This document shows positions 1-6,002 of a DNA stretch of 8,453 nucleotides, in pieces. The translations under genes and the position numbers were made by a program. Position 1 is the stretch's first letter. The number at the start of each line of letters is the position of its first letter. Source of the DNA: Deltaproteobacteria bacterium (GTDB lineage Bacteria; Myxococcota_A; UBA9160; SMWR01); the NCBI GenBank assembly GCA_029261905.1, contig JAJDAM010000459.1, positions 1 through 8,453 on the forward strand, written 5' to 3'. Below the pieces are notes generated by a model. The model did not search any database, was not told the origin of the DNA, and saw only the letters and a list, made by a program, of their open reading frames with translations.

Positions 1-1
1 C

Positions 2-787
2 CGTCGCGGTGAACTGCATTTTTCGCTCGCGTATTCCGAACCCGAAGCGGGGTCGGACCTCGCCAGCCTGCGCACCCGCGCGGAACGCGTGGGCGACCGC
101 TACATCGTAACGGGACAGAAGTGCTGGCAATCATACGCACAGGACATGGATTATCTGTGGCTGCTGTGTCGGACCGGGACGCTGGAGAGCCGCGGTCGCG
201 GTTTGTCATTGATGATCGTCGACATCAATGCGCCGGGCGTCGAGGTTCGACCGCTTCCTACACTCGATGGCGATCAACTCAACGAAGTCCATCTCGATCG
301 GGTCGAGGTAGCGGCCGACCAACGAATCGGGCCCAAAGATGGTGCATGGAAAATCATGGGCGAGGCTCTCGCCGATGAGCGCCATATCCAATTTCCGCCA
401 AAGCGAGTGCGGCGCGATCTGGAGGAGGTGATCCAATGGGTCCAAGCAGCCGGGCTGTCGGCCGATCCGTACGTTCGTCGCACACTCGCCGATCTCGCTG
501 TCGAAGTGCGAGAAGTCGAAGCCCACGGATTGCGGGTGCTCGATGCGATGAGGCGCGGCCAACCGGGTACCGTCGAGGCGGCTGCGAACAAGGTGGTACA
601 CACGGTCGTCTGCCAGAAGATCGCGCGCGCGGCTCTGGACTTCGGCGGCGCGGAGGCGATCGTAGAAGGTTCTCGCGTCGAGTTGTTGTGGCGGCAGAGC
701 ATGTGGGAAACGATCGGGGGCGGCACGTCCGAAGTCATGCGCAGCGTGGTCGCCCGTCACGCGCTCGGGTTGGATGGCAGGAGTTGA
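2..787 (+). CDS. Acyl-CoA dehydrogenase, 5'-truncated by window edge
   Basis: An FAD enzyme that forms the alpha-beta double bond in acyl-CoA thioesters and passes electrons to an electron-transfer flavoprotein in the cytoplasm. The frame is open from base 2, and 261 residues are visible of a usual 380-400, so about 120 N-terminal residues lie outside. The first visible residues contain AYSEPEAGSDLASL, matching acyl-CoA dehydrogenase signature 1 (middle beta domain, flavin contact), followed by GDRYIVTGQKCWQS, typical of this domain. The C-terminal helical domain ends with FGGAEAIVEG and TIGGGTSEVMRSVVARHALGL, the usual family ending. In medium-chain enzymes the catalytic Glu sits in the EGT of this last motif; here that position is Gly, so the base must lie elsewhere, as in isovaleryl-CoA-type and many FadE-type members. 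Its substrate cannot be read from the sequence. The stop overlaps the next gene's probable start. The family call is secure. Confidence 0.95.
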   Translation, partial: RRGELHFSLAYSEPEAGSDLASLRTRAERVGDRYIVTGQKCWQSYAQDMDYLWLLCRTGTLESRGRGLSLMIVDINAPGVEVRPLPTLDGDQLNEVHLDRVEVAADQRIGPKDGAWKIMGEALADERHIQFPPKRVRRDLEEVIQWVQAAGLSADPYVRRTLADLAVEVREVEAHGLRVLDAMRRGQPGTVEAAANKVVHTVVCQKIARAALDFGGAEAIVEGSRVELLWRQSMWETIGGGTSEVMRSVVARHALGLDGRS

Positions 788-1218
788 CCGCACGACCCAG
801 CCGGCAGGTGTTCGTTCGATACGTGCTCTTTCAGATTCCAGACCTGATCCTGCTCGGTCTGGCGCTGGCAATTGCGATGCGTTGGTGGGATCTCTCTCAA
901 CCGGTGGCGCTGACGCTGTTCGGGCTGTGGCTTCTGAAGGACGTCCTGATGTTTCCCGTGATGCGGGTCGCCTATGAGCAGGGGACTTCGGCGAGTGACC
1001 GGTTGGCGGGAGCGGTCGGATTCGCGCGCGAAGAAATCAATCCGTCCGGCTACGTGATGGTCGGGTCCGAGTTGTGGAATGCCGAACTGGCCCCAGGCGC
1101 CGAGCCGGTACCGGCCGGATCGGGCGTGCGCATCGTGGAACTCCAGGGATTGACGTTGTTGGTGGAAACGGCTGCCGCACCGGACGTCGACTCGGCGGCG
1201 AATCCAGACCCAGACTGA
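784..1218 (+). CDS. NfeD-like membrane protein with C-terminal OB-fold
   Basis: A 144-residue inner-membrane protein. Two hydrophobic segments are visible (about residues 13-33 and 40-60), followed by a soluble domain (about 72-128) that fits the NfeD OB-fold pattern: LAGAVGFAREEINPSGYVMV, then SELWNAEL, then GSGVRIVELQGLTLLVE. The acidic tail (PDVDSAANPDPD) looks disordered. NfeD proteins usually work with a stomatin/SPFH partner or carry a ClpP-like protease domain; neither is seen here, so the role is open. The start is uncertain. TTG at 784 overlaps the upstream stop as TTGA and is directly preceded by AGGAG, an unusually tight spacing; GTG at 808 is the other option. The frame stays open further upstream, but there it only overlaps the dehydrogenase gene and adds non-NfeD sequence. 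It is probably co-transcribed with the dehydrogenase. Confidence 0.75.
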   Translation: MTARPSRQVFVRYVLFQIPDLILLGLALAIAMRWWDLSQPVALTLFGLWLLKDVLMFPVMRVAYEQGTSASDRLAGAVGFAREEINPSGYVMVGSELWNAELAPGAEPVPAGSGVRIVELQGLTLLVETAAAPDVDSAANPDPD

Positions 1219-1240
1219 TTGCTCCTGCCCCTAACGCCTG

Positions 1241-1264
1241 CCCCTCCCCCCGGCTCCCAACCCC
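1241..1264 (-). other. Potential G-quadruplex motif just after a stop codon
   Basis: The plus strand has C tracts at 1241-1244, 1246-1251, 1256-1258 and 1261-1264, separated by loops of 1, 4 and 2 bases. The minus strand therefore fits the G3+N1-7 four-tract rule for an intramolecular G-quadruplex. More C tracts lie nearby at 1228-1231 and 1275-1279. In transcripts of the minus-strand lipoprotein gene, whose stop is at 1264-1266, the G-rich run would begin at the stop codon and form the 3' end region. It sits in the 45-bp convergent gap and could affect transcript ends or stability. The pattern is seen directly; folding and function are inferred. Confidence 0.45.
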
Positions 1265-1719
1265 TACCGGGCAGCCCCCGTATCCCGCGGACACGCAAAA
1301 CGGTCCTGGGCACTGCGCAAATCTGCGATCGACCCGCCCCATCGCCTCCAACGCCATTCCAGATAGTCCCACTGCTTGGATACGACACGCCCGTCGAGGT
1401 AGGAGACCGGCATGTCGTGGTAGTGAAATTTGGAACATCCATCGCCCGGCCAGACTCGGATTACGTAGATTTCGACGCGAACTTGCCCGGCGGGGCCGGC
1501 GAACGCGATGATTCGAATAGGCGAGGGGATCGTTTCGTCTGGATGGTTGGGCATTCGCACGTCGTCGTTTCCGACGATTTCATGGACTTCTGCGATCGAT
1601 TGACCGATGGAAACCTCACGCAACCGCGATCGGATTTCGTGCGCTGGAACGGCGGGCGGGTGCGTGTTGACGCATCCGAGTAGCAACAAGCCCGCAACAG
1701 CGGGCGCGATTCGAAGCAT
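1264..1719 (-). CDS. Putative BamE/SmpA-like outer-membrane lipoprotein
   Basis: A 151-residue lipoprotein. The start MLRIAPAVAGLLLLGC gives a short signal peptide and a good lipobox (LLGC, Cys16); Val follows the Cys rather than Asp, suggesting the outer membrane. The mature part has VSIGQSIAEVHEIVGNDDV, like the 'G-s-eV-lG-P' helix that opens BamE/SmpA/OmlA domains, and later YLDGRVVSKQWDY, like the 'DGrV' strand near their end. Its C-terminus is unusual, with a Trp/Arg-rich stretch (EWRWRRWGG). A GTG 51 bases upstream (1770) would add 17 residues before the signal peptide, so ATG at 1719 is chosen, although no clear Shine-Dalgarno precedes it. It is divergent from the gene at 1771 and convergent with the NfeD-like gene. 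The lipoprotein call is firm; BamE relatedness is tentative. Confidence 0.65.
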   Translation of the reverse strand: MLRIAPAVAGLLLLGCVNTHPPAVPAHEIRSRLREVSIGQSIAEVHEIVGNDDVRMPNHPDETIPSPIRIIAFAGPAGQVRVEIYVIRVWPGDGCSKFHYHDMPVSYLDGRVVSKQWDYLEWRWRRWGGSIADLRSAQDRFACPRDTGAAR

Positions 1720-1770
1720 GTGGCAAGATACCCGACTCGAGATTGGGAAATGGAACCAAAAGGGAATCAC

Positions 1771-2298
1771 GTGAATCGGAAAATGCTAGCGGTTCTGATC
1801 GGTACCGCGTTTCTTTCGATGGCAGCGGGCGAAGGCACGTCTCCGTGGCGCAATCATCGCGTCTATGGCTGGGAGATCATGTCGAAGACGGAACGGGCGA
1901 TGTTCCGCGCCGAGATGAATTCTTACAAAGAGTACGACGAGCAATTGGCATTTTGGAGAGAACACGTCGCTCTGATGAAAAAGCGCGCTTGGGACAAGGG
2001 GCTGTTGCTCGACGAGCCCCCGGAAATCGTCCCCGCTTCTTCGCCGGCATACAGGAGAGCGATATTCGCTCAGTACCTGATGACGGGCGAGGAGATCGAG
2101 GCCTACCGGGCAAAGGAACGGACCCTCCGCAACGACGAGGAGCGCGAAGCGTTTCTGCGCGAGCACGAAGTCGCAATGAAGCAGAAGGCCTGGGAAAGGG
2201 GACTTCCGATCGGACCGACACGGGAGGAGCGAAGGCGCGAGAACGAAGCGAAGAGCAAGGCGAGGGACACCGCCGGGCGCAACGCGGATTCAAAATAG
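1771..2298 (+). CDS. Exported hypothetical protein with a duplicated helical motif
   Basis: A 175-residue protein with a signal peptide (MNRKMLAVLIGTAFLSMAAG, cleavage near residue 20), so probably periplasmic. The GTG start at 1771 is chosen because AGGGA lies five bases upstream and the signal peptide then begins at the N-terminus; ATG 1750 and GTG 1720 are alternatives. The mature protein contains two copies of a motif of about 50 residues (31-80 and 98-147): M[ST]-x2-3-E...YR/FRA...E..AF.REH...MK..AW..GL. This resembles a motif known in small proteobacterial periplasmic proteins of unknown function, with a consensus like 'LMT..E...YR......ER...R.EH...M..RA...G'. The tail (150-175) is highly charged. 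It is mostly alpha-helical and rich in Glu, Lys and Arg. No enzymatic motif is seen and the function is unknown. Confidence 0.75.
   Translation: MNRKMLAVLIGTAFLSMAAGEGTSPWRNHRVYGWEIMSKTERAMFRAEMNSYKEYDEQLAFWREHVALMKKRAWDKGLLLDEPPEIVPASSPAYRRAIFAQYLMTGEEIEAYRAKERTLRNDEEREAFLREHEVAMKQKAWERGLPIGPTREERRRENEAKSKARDTAGRNADSK
1861..2010 (+). repeat. Protein-level repeat, copy 1 (residues 31-80)
   Basis: First copy of the internal duplication in the gene at 1771. It aligns without gaps to copy 2 with 16 of 50 residues identical by hand count, including the anchors M37, R46-A47, F61, R63-E64-H65, M69-K70, A73-W74 and G77-L78. The DNA has diverged, so this is an old duplication. Confidence 0.65.
2062..2211 (+). 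repeat. Protein-level repeat, copy 2 (residues 98-147)
   Basis: Second copy, offset by exactly 67 residues from copy 1. The same anchors are at M104, R113-A114, F128, R130-E131-H132, M136-K137, A140-W141 and G144-L145. A linker of 17 residues rich in Pro, Ala and Ser separates the two copies. Confidence 0.65.
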
Positions 2299-2383
2299 GC
2301 CACAGCAGCGATCCGCTCAGCTCGCTTCAGATCACCACGCTCACCAAACGACACTGGAAAAGGATGGAATGGGAGCCCCGCTA

Positions 2384-2941
2384 ATGAGAACTCGATCGGC
2401 ACTTTCGACTGGATGGATGGTGGGTGTCCTTGTAGCGGGATTTGCGATGACCGCGGTGGCCGAGCAGCCGGCCAAGGTCGCACCGGAGGCTGTGACATCG
2501 GAGTCGGCGGGTCGTCCAGCGAACACGGCCGACGATTCGGTGGATGCAAAAGTCCAGAACCTGTCTGACCAGGTGCGGGGATTGTCGCGCAGTGCGTTGG
2601 AAACGATGGTTGCCTCGCGTGGATTGCAGGCAAAACGCCCGCGTGTAACGGCGAACGAAGATTCGGCCCAACGAGCTGAGCGGCAGAAGGATCTCGCAAA
2701 GTGGATTTCCGACATCGAGGCGAAGCGGTCCGAGCTGGAAGGCCTCGAAACTGAGCTGGAGGCAATCGGCGATCAGGTCACCGCACTCCGTGAACTCGAA
2801 ATGACCGACGCCGAGGTCGCCAAAGTGGTCAACCTAGGGCTCGGAATTCACAACGTCGTGAAGTCGGTCCAGCGTGGGACACGAGAACTCGATCTTGCGA
2901 AGCGTCGCGGCGTCAACGCACTCGAACAGCCGGATAGCTGA
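2384..2941 (+). CDS. Exported hypothetical coiled-coil protein
   Basis: A 185-residue protein with a probable signal peptide (MRTRSALSTGWMVGVLVAGF, then AMTAVA, cleavage near residue 26). ATG 2384 is chosen because GGGAG lies eight bases upstream. ATG 2369, preceded by AAAGGA at only four bases, would add five residues. After a low-complexity Ala/Pro/Ser/Asp linker (27-52) comes a helical region, with a likely coiled coil at about 95-140 (repeated Leu/Ile with Glu, Lys and Arg, e.g. DIEAKRSELEGLETELEAIG). The C-terminus (145-175) looks like an amphipathic helix. I do not recognise a family. It lies 85 bases downstream of the duplicated-motif gene on the same strand and may share its transcript. 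It probably has a structural or scaffolding role in the periplasm, by inference only. Confidence 0.7.
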   Translation: MRTRSALSTGWMVGVLVAGFAMTAVAEQPAKVAPEAVTSESAGRPANTADDSVDAKVQNLSDQVRGLSRSALETMVASRGLQAKRPRVTANEDSAQRAERQKDLAKWISDIEAKRSELEGLETELEAIGDQVTALRELEMTDAEVAKVVNLGLGIHNVVKSVQRGTRELDLAKRRGVNALEQPDS

Positions 2942-2956
2942 AACGCCGCGGCCATC

Positions 2957-2975
2957 GGCCGGATACTCCCCGGCC
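2957..2975. terminator. GC hairpin between convergent genes
   Basis: GGCCGG (2957-2962) and CCGGCC (2970-2975) form a perfect 6-bp stem with a 7-base loop, 16 bases after the plus-strand stop and about 40 bases beyond the minus-strand ydbL-like stop. Its position suits a bidirectional terminator, but no T tract follows on either strand, so intrinsic termination would be weak. Confidence 0.3.
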
Positions 2976-3016
2976 ACTCGCGTCACCCGTCTGCGTCAGC
3001 CACCGGGCCCCTTGCG

Positions 3017-3340
3017 CTAACGCCGGGTCCAGGTGCCGTCGGCAGCCATCACGTAGTGCCCCGGAGCTGCAAGGCCGATGAGCTTCTTGCCCGCTTGGAC
3101 CTCGACCGCCTCCAGCGGGATGCCCTGTTTCGTCGCGATCTCCTGATACTTCTCTTTGCGTTGTGCATTGATGCTGTTCGCGAGCTCTTCGTCACCCGGA
3201 GCAACGACATGCAGGTAGCCATCGGGGCCTTCCCCCAGTTTGCCGGCTGCCTTCGCGTCGTCGATGGGAGCGCCCATCGCTGGAACTGCCAGAAGGATCA
3301 AGCTGGCACAAAGCCCGAGTGTTCGGATCAGTCGTCGCAT
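3017..3340 (-). CDS. ydbL: YdbL-like periplasmic DUF1318 protein
   Basis: A 107-residue protein with signal peptide MRRLIRTLGLCASLILLAVP and cleavage near AMG-AP (residue 23). The mature part has the DUF1318 pattern in order: DDAKAAGKLGEGPDGYLHVV (27-46), NSINAQRKEKYQEIATKQGI (55-74), the motif AGKKLIGLAAPGHYV (83-97), and a terminal DGTWTRR. The length matches E. coli YdbL (about 108 residues). ATG 3340 is preceded by AGAGGA at eight bases; longer in-frame extensions would overlap the ynbE-like gene and bury the signal peptide. It is the last gene of the ydbH-ynbE-ydbL operon, 23 bases after the ynbE stop. In E. coli, YdbL is reported to modulate the YdbH-YnbE bridge that keeps outer-membrane lipid homeostasis. 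The family call is strong; the role here is by analogy. Confidence 0.9.
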   Translation of the reverse strand: MRRLIRTLGLCASLILLAVPAMGAPIDDAKAAGKLGEGPDGYLHVVAPGDEELANSINAQRKEKYQEIATKQGIPLEAVEVQAGKKLIGLAAPGHYVMAADGTWTRR

Positions 3341-3363
3341 GACGGGAGTCCTCTGGTATGAAT

Positions 3364-3573
3364 TCAAAACAGTTTGTCTTCTTCGCTGAACAGCGTATCG
3401 AGTTCCTTGTCGACCTTGACGACGATCTCGTGTTGGATCTTCACATTGAGATTGATCGTGATGGGCTCTTTCGGAGCGGCCACCTGGACCGTCGGGGCAC
3501 ACGCAGCTGAGGCAATCGAAGCCGCGATCAGCATGACGACCCACGGGTAGAGGATTCGCACCTTCGTCGGCAT
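3364..3573 (-). CDS. ynbE: YnbE-like lipoprotein
   Basis: A 69-residue protein with a signal sequence (MPTKVRILYPWVVMLIAASI) and Cys25, then CAPTVQVAAPKEPITINLNV and KIQHEIVVKVDKELDTLF. The 'C.P...v.ap..PI.iNLNVki.hei.vkv' pattern is that of YnbE, and the length is close to E. coli YnbE (about 61). The residues before Cys are S-A-A, so -3 is Ser rather than the usual Leu or Val: a weak lipobox. ATG 3573 is used; TTG 3582 (three more residues) has GGGAG only three bases upstream, while the same GGGAG is twelve bases from the ATG, so neither spacing is ideal. It lies 37 bases after the ydbH-like stop and 23 before ydbL. In E. coli, YnbE is reported to be the outer-membrane partner that extends the YdbH beta-groove as an intermembrane bridge. 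Confidence 0.88.
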   Translation of the reverse strand: MPTKVRILYPWVVMLIAASIASAACAPTVQVAAPKEPITINLNVKIQHEIVVKVDKELDTLFSEEDKLF

Positions 3574-3610
3574 CTTCTTCAAGTTCTCCCATGCATCATC
3601 GGTCGCGAGG

Positions 3611-5896
3611 CTATCTCTGTGGGGAGCTGTCGTCCATTGGTTCGGATGGATGGACGCACGGCCGAGGCGGCAAATTCACTTCCGGCCCAAAGAAGGCGCG
3701 AAAACGTTCTTCGATCGTGTACGGGATTTGATAGACGGCGCCTTCCTGGCTGATGAGGTCAGACAACCGGGATTCGACGGAGAGGTTGAAGTCAACCGCC
3801 TGGCCTCCCAAATAGCCGGGGTTCGAGCCCTCGAGGTGGATCGCAACGACGACTTCCGCGGCTGCGTCTCCATTGATCGAAAGCGACATCTCGGTGTAGT
3901 GGAAATCCTCTAGGATCTGAAGAAGTGTGCCGAACTGATCGTCGGCTGCTCCGACACTGGCCGCGCTTGGGTCGGGCCGATACTGAATTTCCCCGCCCTC
4001 GGGAGCCGCGTGCAGCTCGGCATCGCGAATTTCGATCCGATCTCCGTTTCGGTACAACGGAAGCCGACCGTCGAGCGTTCCCGACCCGCTGAGTCCGTCG
4101 AGCGCAACGAGTTCGAGCAGCGATCCGAGATCCACATTGCGTGCGTCGAATATCAACGACTGCAGTTCCGCGTAGGGATCCAGTCGGCCAGCGGTGCTGA
4201 GTTCTCCCCCAGCGAACATCCACACGGCCGACTCGAGGATGATCTCGCCGGTAGGCAGCAGCTGAAACAGGATCTCTCCATTGGTCAGCTCCAGACCGAA
4301 CCCGATCCTCCCGATGCTCAGCATCTGTCCAGGCGGCGAACCCGATTCGAGCAGCGAAACGGCCGCGAACAGGTGTTCGATTTCGAATCCCATGGCAGTC
4401 GCTTTGAGATCGCTCAATGCAACATCGACCTGGCCGCTCGCTCCCTCGGAGTTCCAACTGAAGCGGCCCTTTGTCGCAATCGAGCCTTGCGCGCCAGTCA
4501 CGGTCCCGCGCAGTATCGGCAAGATCGAAGTCAATTCGTTGCCGCCCGGACAGAACGTGAACGGTTGCATCTTCAGCAATGCATTTCCCTTTCCGAGCGA
4601 TTCCTCGTGATCGCCAGAGATCTGGATCACCAGTTCGCGCTTGGCATCGGCGACCTCGACGTCGAATCGGACTGCATCTCCACTCGACGCGCCCGCATCC
4701 CTGAGTGTTGCGTGCAGGCCCAGCTCGGAGAAGCGGGCGGGCTTCTGTGGGTCGTACAGCGTGTCGATCCACAGCTCGAGCTGAGTCGCGTCGGATGAAG
4801 CCGAATGGGTCGAGGGGCGCGCTTCGAGACGAATGCCCCGAGCCCCGACCAACGACGGCAGTTCCACGGTTCCGCGGCTGATCTCCAGGGATCCAGAGAG
4901 CTGACCGTCCTCACTGCGGCGGCCTTCGATGTTCATCGCAGGCAGTTTGCCGTGTACTTGCAGCCCGTCTCCGACGACGAACGAGAATGGCTCGACGGAG
5001 CCGATCAGGTGCACGACGGACGCGTCTTGTGTGTCGATCGAAATCGATTCGGAGCGAATGCAGAGTTCGAAGGGCCGAGTCATGCGAAGGCGGTCGAAGA
5101 TTTCGAACTGACCGATGTGGAGCTTCACGCATTCATCGGTGTGAACCGTGGTCTGGCCCGCTGCGATGGTGAACGTCGGGTGGGCGGACAGGACCGCGTC
5201 CCCGATACGGAGCGATGTTCCGAAATTTCCTGAGAGCACCGCGTCCAATGAGATGCTACCGGCCCAATCCCGGCCATCACCGTTCGCGTCGAGCCTGGCT
5301 TTCAGCGTCGCCAGCCTGTGTTCCAGTGTGACTTCGACCTCGGTTCCCAACTGGCCTCGGCTCTGCTGCGATACGTGCGAGTCGACAGTGATCACCAGCG
5401 GCCCCTCGGGCGTCGACAGTTCGATGCGCGCATCGTCCAGTTCGAGTAGCGCCGTCGGCAGCGCGATCGAACCCGACGAGGGTTCCGAACTCGGTGTCCC
5501 GAGGATCGCATCGAGTAGGCCGAACGAGATGTTTCCCGAGGCATCCAGGCTGCCCCGTAGACGCATGCCGGATACCTCGATCGAGTCGAGTCGACTCGCA
5601 AACAGACCGGTTGGCGAATATCGAGCATCGAGTCGGGCAATCAGCAGGTCGTCACCGATCTGAAGCGCGCGCAGTGCCAGGTGATCTCGATCGAATCGCG
5701 TGACGGAGACCGCGACGCCTTCGGTTTGGCCCGACCGTCGCTGGAGTTCGCCAAGCAGGAGCGACTCCGCGATTGGCACCCGAAAGCTGATGACGACGGC
5801 CAGCAGGGCCACAATGATCAGAACGCCTACGGCGAGCAGAATCAGATGGGTTCGACGCCTCGGCCGCCGTCTCTCGCTCGAGTGGCCGCCTTCCAT
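3611..5896 (-). CDS. ydbH: YdbH-like AsmA-family intermembrane phospholipid bridge protein
   Basis: A 761-residue protein (E. coli YdbH is about 880). An Arg-rich cytoplasmic N-terminus (ERRRPRRR) precedes one transmembrane anchor at about residues 17-38. The rest is a long periplasmic region of alternating beta strands, as in AsmA-like repeating beta-groove proteins. The C-terminal signature is clear: GTLDGRLPLYRNGDRIEIRD (606-625), GGEIQYRP (634-641), then the FHYTEMSLSINGD and LEGSNPGYLGGQAVDFNLSV segment (665-707), the conserved YdbH block annotated in Pfam as 'dicarboxylate transport', a name that now looks misleading. In E. coli, YdbH is partly redundant with TamB and YhdP for moving phospholipids to the outer membrane. 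ATG 5896 has AAGGAG four bases upstream. It is the first gene of the operon with ynbE and ydbL, a gene order that itself supports the call. Confidence 0.9.
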   Translation of the reverse strand: MEGGHSSERRRPRRRTHLILLAVGVLIIVALLAVVISFRVPIAESLLLGELQRRSGQTEGVAVSVTRFDRDHLALRALQIGDDLLIARLDARYSPTGLFASRLDSIEVSGMRLRGSLDASGNISFGLLDAILGTPSSEPSSGSIALPTALLELDDARIELSTPEGPLVITVDSHVSQQSRGQLGTEVEVTLEHRLATLKARLDANGDGRDWAGSISLDAVLSGNFGTSLRIGDAVLSAHPTFTIAAGQTTVHTDECVKLHIGQFEIFDRLRMTRPFELCIRSESISIDTQDASVVHLIGSVEPFSFVVGDGLQVHGKLPAMNIEGRRSEDGQLSGSLEISRGTVELPSLVGARGIRLEARPSTHSASSDATQLELWIDTLYDPQKPARFSELGLHATLRDAGASSGDAVRFDVEVADAKRELVIQISGDHEESLGKGNALLKMQPFTFCPGGNELTSILPILRGTVTGAQGSIATKGRFSWNSEGASGQVDVALSDLKATAMGFEIEHLFAAVSLLESGSPPGQMLSIGRIGFGLELTNGEILFQLLPTGEIILESAVWMFAGGELSTAGRLDPYAELQSLIFDARNVDLGSLLELVALDGLSGSGTLDGRLPLYRNGDRIEIRDAELHAAPEGGEIQYRPDPSAASVGAADDQFGTLLQILEDFHYTEMSLSINGDAAAEVVVAIHLEGSNPGYLGGQAVDFNLSVESRLSDLISQEGAVYQIPYTIEERFRAFFGPEVNLPPRPCVHPSEPMDDSSPQR

Positions 5897-5971
5897 CGTG
5901 CTCCTTCGCGAGCGCCTCCGATATGGCTCGATACCCGACGGATCTTAGCCGTCTTGGGTCGGGCTCCTAGC

Positions 5972-6001
5972 TGGACAAATACGCCCGAACCAGTGCATAA
6001 T
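5972..6001 (+). promoter_or_regulatory. Sigma70-like promoter for the MaoC-like operon
   Basis: A -35 TGGACA (5972-5977; 5 of 6 to TTGACA) and a -10 CATAAT (5996-6001; 5 of 6 to TATAAT) are 18 bases apart. The -10 sits in a short AT-rich patch in otherwise GC-rich DNA. Transcription would start near 6008, leaving about 95 bases of leader before ATG 6104, which has GAGGA six bases upstream. Predicted from consensus only. Confidence 0.55.
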
Positions 6002-6002
6002 T

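Noticed and set aside
436..783. N-terminal extension of the NfeD-like frame back to 436
   Set aside because: It overlaps the acyl-CoA dehydrogenase gene in another frame and translates to Arg-rich sequence unlike NfeD; the signature begins after 784.
1219..1683. Plus-strand open frame from 1219 opposite the lipoprotein gene
   Set aside because: It starts in a Pro-rich low-complexity run and lacks any recognisable domain, while the minus strand has a signal peptide and lipobox.
1720..1770. Upstream starts for the two divergent genes (GTG 1770 minus, GTG 1720 plus), which would make them overlap
   Set aside because: Both extensions place extra residues before good signal peptides; the internal starts give normal exported proteins and a 51-base divergent gap.
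3341..3592. N-terminal extension of the ydbL-like frame
   Set aside because: It runs through the ynbE-like gene and would bury a clear signal peptide; the ATG at 3340 has its own Shine-Dalgarno.
4010..4798. A 262-codon open frame on the plus strand inside the ydbH-like gene, and several others opposite it
   Set aside because: The minus strand encodes a recognisable YdbH protein with its C-terminal signature; the plus-strand translation shows no family pattern and is expected by chance in GC-rich DNA.
1727..5940. GATACCCGAC present at about 1728-1737 and 5930-5939, upstream of both minus-strand envelope genes
   Set aside because: Dozens of shared 10-mers are expected by chance in a window of this size, and the flanks do not match, so a shared regulatory site is not supported.
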